Shown here: piece by piece, positions 1-12,696 of the stretch | Layout of the letters: every line of letters begins with the position of its first letter | Position numbering within the stretch: the first letter of the stretch is position 1 | Source of the DNA: Buddleja alternifolia | Lineage: Eukaryota > Streptophyta > Magnoliopsida > Lamiales > Scrophulariaceae | Direction: 5' to 3' | DNA length: 64,000 bases | Assembly (NCBI GenBank): GCA_019426215.1 | Contig: CM033393.1 | Location: 1,431,001 to 1,495,000 of the forward strand | Translations under genes and position numbers: made by a program | The notes under the pieces: generated by a model | Database searches by the model: none | Told to the model about the DNA's origin: nothing | The model's input: only the letters and a program-made list of their open reading frames with translations

Positions 1-1904
1 TTGTAGCAAGTGCACTAGTCGTGTGTAGTAATAAGTGTGGACAAAAAGTCCGGTTTGTCGAACTACGGAGACTTGAATTCTAGTTTAAGATTTGTAATGA
101 AGTGAATAAACAAAGTAAGAATAAATTCAAATAAAATTTGTAAAGAACAAGAACAAAGATGAGCATGTGATTTAAAACCAATTATAAAGGGAGACTAAGG
201 CACATGCTAGGTCCAAATTGATCAAATATACTTATAAAGGCTCTTGTTGTAGAATTACTCTTATATTGTTATGGTGAAAACTCCTAAGGTAGAGAATAAC
301 CGATGTCTCGCGTATAAACTCCTATACTTAGATCGTAATTTCCCAAATATCCCTATCCGGAAATCTAACCACTAAACATGCATTAATGTACTAGAGTTCA
401 CTCGATTTGAATCGAACGACTTCACCCGGGAATCTTTACCTATGTCTAGGGCAATTCCTCATTAGTTGCGGGTCATGATGTGAATTTCTTGCACCCTAAG
501 TCAATTTTCTCCCGAAATATTAACCTAGGCATAAGATTCTAACATATAGTGATCAAGTATATGCAAGATAGACAAAAACACAATTCACATCACATAACAA
601 TATAAGAACAACCTCAACAATCATCTATTGTAAGCATATATCTCAATTTGGCCTTACATGGCCCTAGTCTTACGAATTTAGTTCATAATTGAAAGCATAA
701 AAGACATAAGAGGAATATTCATAGACATAAATGAAATGAAAAGCTCTTGAAAACTCCCTAAATGGTGAATGATGATGGATCTTGAAGTTGAGCCTTCAAT
801 CCCCAAGCTCTTTTCCTTCCTCTAGTTTTCCCCTCCAAGAGTGATGAAGAATGGTGATGAATGGTGGAGAAATCAGATTAGGGGCTGCCCCCCTCTCCTC
901 CAAGAATCTGAAATTGATAGTGAATGATGAAGAGTATGGGTTCCCCTCCTTTTATAGCCAAAAATTCCACTAAAGTATGCATTAAGAATTCCCATTAAAG
1001 TTCCCCAATGAGAATTCCACCTAAGGTGATGCTTAAAGTTTGGCTTTTAAGATTCCAACCAGCTAAAAAATGTTGAACTTTCGGCCATTAAGAATTCCAC
1101 CAAGCATAACCATGTGAAAACTTCAACAAAACACATGCATGCTGCCATTTTCTTGCTTTCCAGCGCAGTCTTAGTATTTTCCTCATAAACTTCTCCAAAG
1201 ATCTCCAAATTGGATAATTCAAGTCCCCATGTTCAGATAAAACATAGATCTACAACTTTCCAGAAGGACATTTTGTCCAATTCGGTCTCTAAGTATACCT
1301 AAATTACGTTTCAACATGGAGGTTGTTTCTGATTTGGCGCCCATAAAGTAAATCTACCAAGAAACACACTTATGACAACCCCTCAACACATGTGCTGAAT
1401 TATGGCCAAAAGTAATTCTTACCCATCATATAATGCTGGAATTTAGGCTGAAAAAGGAGTAACATTCGGACTATCCATGCCTAGGCATGACTAGGAGGGC
1501 GCTGGGGCGTATCTTGGCACATGTACTTCTCTGTTCGGCGCAGCAATCGTATTTCCTTCACAATTATCTCTATAGACCTCCGATTTGGATGTTTCAAGTT
1601 CCCATTTGAAGCTAAGACATTCATCTAAAACTTTGTAGAAGGAAACTTTGTCTAAGTCGGTCTCGAAATGTACGGAATTATCGCTCGAATGTGGTAGGAG
1701 ATGCATAAACCGCCTAGGTGTTAAAAAACATGCTTGAACTTGTTTTGTACATCGTTTTTCTTCCCTTTTCTTCATGTATTCTCATTTATTACCTGTATTC
1801 ACTTAACACACCTATTAAATGCAAATGTGACATGATTTAAGCAATAAGTGAATCCAAATCATAAGAATTACGGTCTTAAAAACACGTAAAAACACCTCTT
1901 ATCA
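1..1904 (-). mobile_element. Solo LTR, family R1, copy 1 (left edge outside window)
   Basis: About 1.9 kb of non-coding sequence nearly identical to 3071-4982. Its right end is CTCTTATCA, the same as copies 2 and 3. On the minus strand it begins TGATAAGAGGTG, and at 948-957 it carries a TATA-like CTATAAAAGG followed by a leader-like stretch, so transcription would run on the minus strand. The last ~35 bases of the family's other end lie outside the window, so its TSD cannot be checked; the base after the element is 1905. Identification as an LTR rests on TG...CA ends and the TSDs of copies 2 and 3. No coding sequence; the reading frame at 1491-1775 recurs in copy 2 only because the DNA is duplicated. 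Confidence 0.8.
948..957 (-). promoter_or_regulatory. TATA-like box of solo LTR copy 1
   Basis: The minus strand reads CTATAAAAGG, followed downstream by a C/T-rich leader. The same box is at 4027-4036 in copy 2, and a CTATAAATA box lies at the matching place in copy 3 (17364-17372). This sets the LTR orientation; activity is not shown. Confidence 0.55.
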
Positions 1905-4900
1905 GAAGCTATTTCAAAAAGTATTCCATCTTTTTCTCGAGTATTTAATATTCCTAATTTCTTAGAGTTGGTTAATCGAGTGGAAGGATCTAAAAATTCA
2001 AAGAAAACGCAGCAATTGATGAATATAGAGGACAAGGAATCAACTTTCAATTTGCCACTCATTAATACAAGGTTAGCAAACATAGTTTCATCTCCAATTT
2101 TATATAAAAATCGTTCCAAAGGTATTATTGGCCTGATAGTAGTAAAGCCGATGGTAAAGGCTCAAACATACTCGTTGTTGAAGGAAGGTATCACGTCGGA
2201 AGTAACAAGTTTGGCCGAAAATGGGTTGTTTCAGCTGGTGGAGACGCACAAGTTGCACAGATGACATTCGAATGTCAGGATAGTAAATTCTGAACGTCAA
2301 TTGACGGTGCGCAGAAAAACCCTATTTTTCATGCAACGTTCGAATGTCAGGAAATCAACGTCTAAACGTTGCGTCCAGAATCAAAATCTCCAGAAGTTGA
2401 CTCAACGTTCGAATGTCAGGGTCCCAATGTTCGAACGTTGGAACCAGTACAAAATGAGCAAGCTGACTAAATGGAGTTTTTGATTAGGAGTTTACGTGTG
2501 GGTCCGAAAGTGGTCAACGATTCTTCACAATTCATTGAATCTAAACGAACATCACTTCAATATATTCCATCGGAAACAATTAATGGTAAATGTTTTGTTC
2601 GTCCAACTTGGGATCATATGAAAGCTGGATCGAATCGGTGGGAGAATACTCTGGTGGGCTACTTCATTGGTAAAAAGCCATACTTCCTTGGAGTTATGAA
2701 GTATGTTCTCTCGGTTTGGAAAGGGCTAATGGAGGTAAAAGCAACTAGCAACGGATTTTTCTTCTTCAAATTTGAATCAGAGGTTGCTACTGTTGAAATT
2801 CTTGAGGGAGGACCTTGGTTATATTAAGGCTAAGCGTTGTTCATTGAGAAATGACGGATGGGAATGACACTTGAGAAGAAGGAGCATCAGAAAGTTCCGG
2901 TATGGGTCAAATTTCGTAATTTACCGGCAGAATTTTGGACAATAGATGGATTGAGTGTTGTTGCAAGTGCATTAGGACGCCCATTATATCCTGATGCGTT
3001 TACTTTATCTATGGAGCGTATTGACTATGCTAGGGTGCAAAAACTTGACACGCTAAAAGCCAACGTGCTATGATAGCAAGTGCACTAGTCGTGTGTAGTA
3101 ATAAGTGGACTAAAAGTCCGGATTGTCGAACCACGGAGACTTGAATTTTAGTTTATGATTTTAACGAAAAAAAGAACAAATATAATTAAAGTAAATTATA
3201 GGTAAAATGCATACAATAAGAACAAGATTACACAATTGATTTTACACAAAGTATAAAGGGAGACTAAGGCACATGCTAGGTTCAAATTGATCAATTATAC
3301 TTATAAAGATTCTAGTTGAAGGATTACGCTTATATTGTTATGGTGAGAACTCCGAGGGTAGAGAATAACCGATGTCTCGCGTATAAACTCCTATGCTTAG
3401 ATCGTGATTTCCCAAATATTCCTATCCAGAAATCTAACCACTAAACATGCATTAACGTACTAGAGTTCTCTCGATTTGAATCGAACAACTTCACCCGGGA
3501 ATCTTTACCTATGTCTAGGGCAATTCCTCATTAGTTACGGGTCATGATGTGAATTTCTTGCACCCTAAGTCAATTTTCTCCCGAAATATTAACCTAGGCA
3601 TAAGATTCTAACATATAGTGATCAAGTATATGCAAGATAGGCAAAAACACAAATTCACATCACATAACAATATAAGAACAACCTTAACAATCATCTATTA
3701 TAAGCATATATCACAATTTGGCCTTACATGGCCCTAGTCTTATGAATTTAGTTCATAATGGATAATATGAAAAATATAAATGAATTAATACACATGTTCA
3801 TAGACATAATTGAAATGAAAAGCTATAAAAACTCCCTCAAAAGTGAATAATGATGGATCTTGAAGTTGAGCCTTCAATCCCCAAGCTCTTTTCCTTCCTC
3901 TAGTTTTCCCCTCCAAGAGTGATGAAGAATGGTGATGAATGGTGAAGAAATCAGATTAGGGGCTGCCCCCCTCTCCTCTAAGAATCTGAAATTGATAGTG
4001 AATGATGAAGAGTATGGGTTCCCCCTCCTTTTATAGCCAAAATTCCACTAAAGTATGCATTAAAAATTCCCATTAAAGTTCCCCAATGAGAATTCCACCT
4101 AAGGTGATGCTTAAAGTTTGGCTTTTAAGATTCCAACCAGCTAAAAAATGCTGAAATTTCGGCCATTAAGAATTCCACCAAGCATAACCATGTGAAAACT
4201 TCAACAAAACACATGCATGCTGCCATTTTCTTGCTTTCCAGCGCAGTTTTAGTATTTTCCTCATAAACTTCTCCACAGATCTCCAAATTGGATGATTCAA
4301 GTCCCCATGTGAAGCTAACACATAGATCTACAACTTTGCAGAAGGACATTTTGTCCAATTCGGTCTCTAAGTATACCTAAAGTACGTTTCAACATGGAGG
4401 TTGTTTCTGATTTGGCGCCCATAAAGTAAATCTACCAAGAAACACACTTATGACAACCCCTCAACACATGTGCTGAATTATGGCTAAAAGTGATTCTTAC
4501 CCATCATATAAGGCTGGAATTTAGGCTGAAAAAGGAGTAACATTCGGACTATCCATGCCTAGGCATGACTAGGAGGGCGTTGGGGCGTATCTTCGCACAT
4601 GTACTTCTCTGTTCGGCGCAGCAATCGTATTTCCTTCACAATTATCTCTATAGACCTCCGATTTGGATGTTTCAAGTTCCCATTTGAAGCTAAGACATAC
4701 ATCTAAAACTTTGTAGAAGGAAACTTTGTCTAAGTCGGTCTCAAAATGTACGGAATTATCGCTCGAATGTGGTAGGAGATGCATAAACCGCCTAGGTGTT
4801 GAAAAACATGCTTGAACTTGTTTTGTACATCGTTTTTCTTCCCTTTTCTTCATGTATTCTCATTTATTACCTGTATTCACTTAACACACCTATTAAATGC

Positions 4901-5524
4901 AAATGTGACATGATTTAAGCAATAAGTGAATCCAAATCATAAGAATTACGGTCTTAAAAACACGTAAAAACACCTCTTATCACTAGGGTGTGTATTCTTA
5001 TGACAATAAGGGCTGAATTTCAAGAGGAAGTTTATATGTTGCTACCTTCGGAATCAGGAGAATACAATGGTTTGTGTAGGATAGTAGTTGAATATGAATG
5101 GAAACCCACGGCTTACAAGGTATGTAAGTCGTTTGGACATAGTTTTCAACAATGTCCTAAAGTTAGGAAGGAAGATAAACCACCTGTGAATATATATGTT
5201 CCTAAGCAACAAATCATCAATAAAATTCCAAAACCGAACCCTAAGATGGATGAGTGGATCAGTGTAAGTAAAAAGTCGGCGAAAAGAAATGAAGAAATGA
5301 AGAGTGATCCAACGGTCCCGGCGAGGAATGTGGGTGATGAAGATGATTCAGGTAAGAATACATTACTGGTCATGAATAAATTTGCAAGTTTAGTTGAAGA
5401 TATGTTGGATTATGATTCGGGCAATTCACAAAGCTTCCGGGTTCAATCTGAACTGAAGGGAACAAAAACTAATTCATTGAGCGGGCCTATAAGCAAGGAT
5501 GCCCTTGCGAAGAGTTCTAATTGA
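1905..5524 (+). pseudogene. DUF4283 / zinc-knuckle protein pseudogene, split by a solo LTR
   Basis: Decayed plant DUF4283-type protein, the kind found as LINE ORF1 or as stand-alone repeats; an RNA/nucleic-acid binding role is only inferred. The frame is open from 1905, directly at the edge of solo LTR copy 1, so the 5' part probably lies left of the window. Visible in order: a poorly conserved N-terminal part (1905-2483, one TGA at 2262), a frameshift near 2475, the DUF4283 core (2471-2824, ending GGPWLY), three in-frame stops (2825, 2831, 2852 region), VPVWVKFRNLPAEFW (about 2889-2933), and the YARV motif at 3026-3037. The frame is then interrupted by 3036-4982 and resumes in frame at 4989, with a degenerate zinc knuckle (CKSFGHSFQQC, about 5122-5154). 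It ends at a stop at 5522. No endonuclease or RT domain follows. Confidence 0.8.
3036..4982 (-). mobile_element. Solo LTR, family R1, copy 2 (1,947 bp)
   Basis: TG...CA element flanked by a perfect 6-bp direct repeat CTAGGG (3030-3035 and 4983-4988). It sits inside the DUF4283 pseudogene, whose frame continues correctly across the joined flanks. The minus-strand TATA-like box is at 4027-4036. There is no primer-binding site or polypurine tract beside it and no internal region, so it is a solo LTR and not half of a full element. The family is otherwise unassigned. Confidence 0.85.
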
Positions 5525-6513
5525 TGAATTTTGCTTTTAGGAGTGATGCTGCTATTACTGGCATTAGGAGAATTTGGATGATAGCGTGGTAGGTTATTCT
5601 TTGTAATCGTTTGAACGTGCATTATAAACGTTCAAACATGAGTATATTTGTTTCTTGTAGATGTTGGTCTATAGATTAGATTAGTTAGGTACTAGTTATT
5701 CTTATTTTTGTTATAGTGTAGGTGTTTGGTTGTGACAAGGAATCCTCTTGTGCATTTTTTAGTACTACCCTCTTTTATTTTATACAATTGATTTTCCCCA
5801 AAAATAAAATAAAATTATGTAACTGATTCTCTTGAAACAAGCAATCTTCTCTTTTGGCCTCGCCTCCCGCCAATTACCTGCATTTATTTTAACAATTTGA
5901 TTGGCATGTGATATTGTTAGTAGAAAATAATCAAAATATATGCTGGGCCGAGCAGTTTAAATGAGTATTTAGTGGCCTTCATTTAGTTAAGCGCACCGCA
6001 TTCTTTTAATTTATTTGAATTTATATGTGAAGTAAAACGACTTATAGCTTTGATTTTAAGCCCGATTAAAAATACATGGGCTGATTTATTGTAATATATG
6101 TGCATAGGCCCAATAAGAATCAATGATTAGATACGCATGTTTTTTGATTAGGATAAACACGTCCATTAGGATTAATTAAGAGAGCAAGATTATACCAATT
6201 AAGATACAATCATACAATCACTTGTATCTATAAAGTATGGTTTTTATGTTATTTGTAAATTAAGCTATCAGATAATTAAAAATTCATAGTTTTCTCTCTT
6301 GAATATTATGTGAATAACAAAAGTATATGAGATAATTTTCGAAACGATTTTCTAATACGCATCGACATGAATAATCACTTTATTCATCAATCATGAGCAA
6401 ACATTTTTTTTCAAAAAAATTCCTAAAACTCTATAACTCTAAATATGTTTTTACATATTGGACTTAATTATAGTTTAGTTCGTTTTCCCCCCAACATTGT
6501 TAGACATTCACTA
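5525..6513. other. Gene-free stretch after the DUF4283 pseudogene
   Basis: AT-rich non-coding DNA. It has a short A-rich tract near 5800-5815 that could mark an old LINE tail, but no recognisable protein fragment or terminal repeats. Confidence 0.5.
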
Positions 6514-7061
6514 GAAACTAGCTAGGTTGCACGGATACAGATACGGGGATACAAATATGATACGATACGGACACGGTGACGCGAATTTTGTGAAATTTTC
6601 AGATACGACGCGACATGGATACAATTATAGGGATAATTACACTCAACATACTAAGGTGTTTCGAAATTACAAAAGACATCCTCTAGTTTAATAAATTACA
6701 TTTAACATCTCAACGTTTAATTCTGTCCAACAAGTAGCACCTTTCGTTAGGGTTACTGTACGACACCATTAAAATTTTCGGTGAACTTTCGAAAATACCT
6801 CTGTCCTTTTTTGTACATGAAACCCTTATAATGTTTGGATAAGTATACCCTTTTGGTGTAAAGTGTAATATTTTGTAAAATTATAGGTGCTATATGTAAT
6901 GTTGTGTATAAAAAGTATAAAAATTATTTATAAAAAAAATATTCTCAAGAAAATAAAATAAATTAGAAATTATTAAAATTATATTAAAAAATTATGTATA
7001 AAACATCATTTTAATCTTTTTTTTAAAAATTATATATAAGAGTTTATATAATAGTTTAGAT

Positions 7062-7357
7062 TGTTATGAAATAAACTCAAATATTATGAAATTTAGAGAA
7101 TAAAATGAGAGAATTAAGTAGAGAACTCTTTTATTGATATTCTTGTGTGTGTCATTATAATACAATGGTATAGCCTATTTATAGGCACAAAACAAGAATC
7201 TGAAAGGTTTATTACATTATAATAAGAGTAAACTATATTAATTAAAGTTGAGTGACCAACAAATTGAGAGATGAATAGACACCACAAGTAATGATTAAAG
7301 TTGAGTGGCCAACAAATTGGGAGATGAATAGATATCCACAAATAATTATTTATAATA
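7062..7357 (-). repeat. 3' LTR of copia 7062-12696
   Basis: 296 bp, begins TGTTATGAAATAAACTC on the plus strand; matches 12401-12696 at about 98% by eye. Confidence 0.92.
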
Positions 7358-7572
7358 CTCCCCCTTAGATGTCTATCTATTAAAAATATGCCTCGTTAAA
7401 ACCTTACTAGGAAAAACCCAATGGGACAAAAACCTAGTGAAGGAAAAAGAGTACATATCAATACGCAATCAGATGCTGCCTCATTAAAAATCTTATCAGG
7501 AAAATTCAGTGGGAAAAACCTTGGTTAAGGGAAAAAGAGTGCAGCGCGTATTATCTCCCCCTCATGACAATA

Positions 7573-10500
7573 TCAGTCAAGATCTTTAAGTCTACGTACT
7601 CCAATATTGTAGACTAGTTTTTCAAACGTTGCTGTGGGAAGTGCCTTGGTGAACAAATCAACAAGATTATCACTGGAACGGATTTGTTGAACATTAATAT
7701 CACCATTCTTCTGAAGATCATGAGTGAAAAAGAACTTTGGTGAAATATGTTTTGTTCTATCTCCTTTAATGTACCCTTCTTTCAATTGTGCAATACATGC
7801 GGAATTATCTTCATATAAGATCGTCGGGATCATTTTTCCAAAAGATAAACCACAAGTCCCTCGAATGTGTTGAATCATGGATCTTAACTAAACACATTCT
7901 CGACTTGCCTCATGAATAGCCAAGATTTCTGCATGATTAGATGATGTGGCCGATATAGTTTGTTTCATAGATCGCCATGAAATGGCTGTGCCACCACATG
8001 TAAATAAATAGCCCGTTTGTGAACGACCATTATGAGGATCAGACATATATCCAGCATCTGCATATCCAACCAATTCGGACTTGGGTACATTGAAATAAAA
8101 CAAGCCCATATCGAGTGTTCCTCTAAGGTAGCGGAGTACCTGTTTAACCCCATTCCAATGCCTTCGTGTAGGAGAAGAACTATATCTTGCTAATAGATTA
8201 ACAACGAATGCTATATCAGGTCGAGTATGACAAGCAAGATACATTAGTGCACCGATTGCACTTAGATATGGTACTTTAGGACCAAGTAGTTCTTCATCAC
8301 TTTCTTGAGGTCGAAAAGGATCTTTGTTCACATCTAGTGACCTTACGACCATCGGGGTGCTCAATGGATGTGATTTATCCATATAGAATCGTTTTAGCAC
8401 CTTTGATATATAAGCGTCTTGATATACAAAAATTCCGTTCTTTAAATATTCAATTCGCAACCCAAGGCAAAATTTTGTTCTTCCAAGATCTTTCATCTCA
8501 AATTCTTTCTTTAAGCAATTAACAGTTTTTGAAATCTCTTCAGGAGTTCCAACGCTATTTAAATCGTCAACATAAACTGTAATTATAGCAAACTCATTTC
8601 CAAATCTTTTCATGAAAATACAAGGACAAATTTGATCATTCTTATATCCTTCCTTCAACAAATATTCACTGAGACGATTATACCACATTCGTCCAGATTG
8701 TTTCAGTCCATACAATGACTTACTTAATTTAATTGAATAATGTTCTCGAGAACTTGATTTATATGCTTCAGGCATATTAAATCCTTCAGGGATTTTCATA
8801 TATATATATATATATATCATTATCAAGCGAGCCATACAAATAGGCTGTAATAACATCCATTAGACGCAAATCAAGTTTTTCATGCACTGCGAGACTTATT
8901 ATATAACGAAAAGTAGTTGCATCCACCACAGGAGAATAAGTCTCCTCATAATCTATGCCAGGTCGTTGCGAAAACCCTTGGGCAACAAGACGTGCCTTAT
9001 ATCTTACAATTTCATTTTTCTCATTTCGGTTTCGCACAAATACCCATTTGTATCCTACTGGCTTTACATCTTCAGGTGTACGGACTACAGGTCCAAAAAT
9101 TTTTCATTTTTCAAGCGAGTTTAACTCTGCCCCCATTGCGTCTTTCCATTTTGGCCAATCATTTCTTTGTCGACATTCATTAACAGACTTTGATTCTTGA
9201 TCCTCATTATCATTCATCATATTTAGCGCTACATTATATGCAAATTTATCATCAACGTTGACTTCATTTCGATTCCATCGTTTCCCGTTCATAACATAGT
9301 CGATTGAGATCTCATTATTTTCACAATTTTCAGGTACCTGAGGTTCTTCTGGAACCGAAATATTAGTTATGACTGGGGACTCTTCTGGAGTTATTTTATC
9401 CTCGATTAGACCATCTTGATTTTTAGCTCCTTTTCTTTTTCGAGGATGACTATCTTTGGAACCGATAGGTCTACCACGCTTCAGGCATGCAGTAGACTCA
9501 TTACTTTGACCTTCAGGGACAACAATTCTTACTTGAGCATTAATAGCTGGTACATGTGACTTAGTCACTTTTTTTAGGTCAGTAAATGCGTCTGGCAGTT
9601 GGTCAGCTAAACCTTGCAAGTGAATTATCTTTTGAACTTCCAGTTCACTTTGTTTTGTTCGAGGATCAAGATGAGATAAAGATAATTCATTCCAACTAAT
9701 TTTCTTTTCCAGCTGCTCATTTTCTCCCCCTAATGTTGGGAAATCTGATTCATCAAAATGACAATCAGCAAATCGAGCCGTAAATAAATCTCCAGTCAAT
9801 GGCTCTAGATACTTTATTATCGATGGAGACTCGAATCCAACATATATTCCCAATTTCCTTTGAGGACCCATCTTAGTGCGTTGTGGTGGAGCAATTGGAA
9901 CATATACCGCACATCCAAAAATTCTTAGATGGGAAATATTTGGTTCCTGACCAAAAACCAAGTGTAATGGGGAGAACTTATGATAACTTGTTGGCCTTAT
10001 GCGAATAAGTACTGCTGCATGCAAAATAGCATGTCCCCAACAAGAAATAAGAAGTTTTGATCTCATAAGTAAAGGTTTTGCAATTAACTGCAGACGCTTA
10101 ATAAACTATTCTGCTAGACCGTTTTGTGTATGAACATGTGCTACAGGATGTTCAACACCAATTCCAATAGACATACAATAGTCATTGAACATTTTAGAAG
10201 TAAATTCACCCGCATTATCAAGGCGTATCTTCTTAATTGTATAATCAGGAAAATGTGCTCGTAGTCTAATCAATTGAGCAAGCAATCTCGCAAACGCCAG
10301 GTTGCGAGTTGATAGCAAAGATACATGTGACCACCTTGTTGATGCATCAATTAAAACCATAAAATATCTAAATGGTCCACACGACGGGTGTATTGGTCCA
10401 CAAATATCACCTTGAATACGTTCAAAAAACGTAAGAGATTCACTTCCTACTTTTGTTGTTGATGGTCGAATAATCAACTTTCCTTGTGAACAAGCAGCAC

Positions 10501-11083
10501 ATGAGAAATCATTCGATTGAAGAATCTGCTGGCTCTTCAATGGATGACCACATGAATTCTCAATTATCTTTCGCATCATAATTGATCCAGGATGGCCCAA
10601 CCGGTCATGCCAAATAACAAACTTATTTTGATTTGTAAACTTCTGGTTTACGATAACATGTGTTTCAATAGTAGATATATGCGTGTAGTACAAGCCGGAA
10701 GACAATGCTGGCAACTTTTCCAATATACATTTGTTACCAGATATTGTATTAGTGATGTAAAGATATTCAATATTACCATCACTTGTTGTCTCAATATGAT
10801 ATCCATTTCGGCGAATGTCTTTGAAGCATAGTAAATTTCTTTGAGACTTAGTAGAATATAAGGCTTCATCAATATAAAATTGTGTTCCTCCGGGTAACAA
10901 TATATTAGCTCTGCTGGAGCCTTCAATTAATTTTGCACTACCCGATGTAGTACTAACATTGGCTTCTTGCATTACTAAATAAGAGAAGTATTTTTTATTC
11001 TTGAGAATGGTGTGAGTTGTGGCACTATCAGCGAGACACATATCTTCATTATTGATGTTGTTGCTGATCGAGTAAATACTCAT
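7573..11083 (-). pseudogene. pol: Copia Pol pseudogene (protease-integrase-RT-RNase H)
   Basis: Pol of the same copia. Reading the minus strand: protease motif DSATTHT (about 11030), GAG-pre-integrase HDRLGHPG (about 10590), integrase with GDICGPI, LIDAST and RLDNAGEF, then an in-frame TAG near 10107. It continues through the integrase C-terminal part (FGCAVYVP) to a second stop (TGA) near 9104, then RT start (KARLVAQGFSQRPG), then a frameshift in an expanded TA repeat (8798-8818), then RT with YVDDLN (about 8570), and RNase H (GYADAGY, SSNHAE). A third stop (TAG) at 7888 precedes the RNase H C-terminus (LYEDNSACI). At least three nonsense changes and one frameshift make it non-functional. 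Confidence 0.93.
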
Positions 11084-11234
11084 TCTTTATTGAAACATAA
11101 AAAGAAATAAATCAATACCAAACAATATTATTTAATATAAGAAACGACAATCTGATGAATAAATTCATTCTTAAAAAGAAAACAACATGCTTAAATATTT
11201 ATTTATAAAGTACTAGAATTAAAACTTAACAAAT

Positions 11235-12299
11235 TTATTTTTGAACACTTCCATCTCCAATCAAGTGATCAATTTTTTCATTAGGATCATCAAAGAAATC
11301 AGCAACATTTAAATGAGTGTCATCAAAATGGCCATGATCAGAATCACCTTCTTCAAAAGCAAAATTTGTTTCTATCTTCTTTCCTTTACCTTTCAGCGAT
11401 TCTTGGTAAAGGTCAACAAGATGCTTTGGTGTACGACAGGTACGAGACCAATGACCTTTACCACCACAACGATAACATAAATTTTCTACAGATTGGCTAT
11501 TTTGGCCACCTTCATTTTTCTCTTCATTATTTTTCCACTTCTGGTGGAAAGATGTATTCTTTGAATAACCACCACGATTTCCATAACCATATCCACGAGT
11601 ATGTCCACGTCCACGGCCTCTACCACGGCCACGACCACGACCACGACCACGACCACGATTTGGTTCATTATTAAAATGGTTATGGGTTGTTACATTCACT
11701 TCAGGGAATGCAACAGAACCTGTTGGACGGGACTCATGATTTTTCATCAAAAGCTCATTGTTTTGTTCACCCGCAAGTAGGCAAGAAATTAATTCAGAAT
11801 ATTTCTGAAAACCTTTTTCACGATATTGCTGCTGCAGGAGCACATTGGATGCATGAAATGTGGAGAATGTTTTTTCTAACATATCCTCAACACGGATTTT
11901 TTCTCCACACAATTTTAATTGAGAACTTATTCTAAACATTGCAGAGTTATACTCACTTACGGTCTTAAAATCTTGCAATCGTAAATGCATCCAATCATAA
12001 CGAGCTTTTGGAAGAATAACAGTTTTCTGGTGGTCATACCTTTCTTTCAAATTTTTCCAAAGAACAAGTGGATCTTTTATAGTAAGATACTCACTTTTTA
12101 AGCTTTCATGAAGGTGGTGACGAAGAAAAATCATAGCTTTGGCCTTTTCTTGATTAGATGCTTTATTTTCTTCTTTAATTGTGTCTCCAAGACCATTTGC
12201 ATCTAAATGAATTTCAACATCTAACACCCAAGATAAATAATTCTTTCCCATAATGTCAAGAGCCACAAAATCAAGTTTTGCAAGATTCGTCATTATCAT
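11235..12299 (-). CDS. gag: Copia Gag polyprotein
   Basis: Open frame of up to 354 aa; the second Met, two residues in, is an equally good start. Gag forms the virus-like particle and binds element RNA in the cytoplasm. Visible: a copia Gag/UBN2-like region (about residues 20-190, with LVLWKNLKERYDHQ), a perfect (GR)n run (about residues 217-233), and a CCHC zinc knuckle CYRCGGKGHWSRTC (about residues 275-290), then an acidic tail ending at a TGA/TAA-type stop before pol. It is uninterrupted, unlike the pol that follows, and is separated from it by about 150 bp. Called by domain content; no claim of activity. Confidence 0.9.
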   Translation of the reverse strand: MIMTNLAKLDFVALDIMGKNYLSWVLDVEIHLDANGLGDTIKEENKASNQEKAKAMIFLRHHLHESLKSEYLTIKDPLVLWKNLKERYDHQKTVILPKARYDWMHLRLQDFKTVSEYNSAMFRISSQLKLCGEKIRVEDMLEKTFSTFHASNVLLQQQYREKGFQKYSELISCLLAGEQNNELLMKNHESRPTGSVAFPEVNVTTHNHFNNEPNRGRGRGRGRGRGRGRGRGHTRGYGYGNRGGYSKNTSFHQKWKNNEEKNEGGQNSQSVENLCYRCGGKGHWSRTCRTPKHLVDLYQESLKGKGKKIETNFAFEEGDSDHGHFDDTHLNVADFFDDPNEKIDHLIGDGSVQK

Positions 12300-12400
12300 A
12301 CTATACGGAAGTTGCCGTTACTAGCTTGCTAAAAATTCCACCAACTCGTTATTCTTCAAATTGAAAAACCAACAACTTGAGACGGATCGTGTTGATAACG

Positions 12401-12696
12401 TGTTATGAAATAAACTCAAATATTATGAAATTGAGAGGATAAAATGAGAGAATTAAGTAGAGAACTCTTTTATTGATATTCTTGTGTGTGTCATTATAAT
12501 ACAATGGTATAGCCTATTTATAGGCACAAAACAAGAATTTGAAAGGTTTATTACATTATAATAAGAGTAAACTATATTAATTAAAGTTGAGTGGCCAACA
12601 AATTGAGAGATGAATAGACACCACAAGTAATGATTAAAGTTGAGTGGCTAACAAATTGGGAGATGAATAGATATCCACAAATAATTATTCATAATA
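12401..12696 (-). repeat. 5' LTR of copia 7062-12696
   Basis: 296 bp, partner of 7062-7357. Carries the minus-strand TATA box at 12515-12523, which would drive the element. Confidence 0.92.
12515..12523 (-). promoter_or_regulatory. TATA box in copia 5' LTR
   Basis: The minus strand reads CTATAAATA inside the palindrome GCCTATTTATAGGC, correctly placed for transcription into gag. Same motif in the 3' LTR near 7175. Confidence 0.6.

Larger units (their letters stand above)
7062..12696 (-). mobile_element. Ty1/copia retrotransposon (5,635 bp), defective
   Basis: Two 296-bp LTRs (7062-7357 and 12401-12696; I count about 6 differences) with a perfect 5-bp TSD TAGAT (7057-7061 and 12697-12701). 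The order on the minus strand is 5' LTR, gag, protease, integrase, RT, RNase H, polypurine tract (TAAGGGGGAG, 7358-7367), 3' LTR; this order (integrase before RT) defines copia. The outer CA is mutated to TA at the plus-strand right end of both LTRs. Confidence 0.95.

Noticed and set aside
1..4982. Copies 1 and 2 of R1 as the two LTRs of one element with 1905-3035 as interior
   Set aside because: Copy 2 has its own TSD on both sides, and the DUF4283 frame continues across it. No primer-binding site or polypurine tract borders the supposed interior.
11366..11674. Plus-strand frame with HDHDHD run
   Set aside because: Antisense of the (GR)n stretch of copia Gag.
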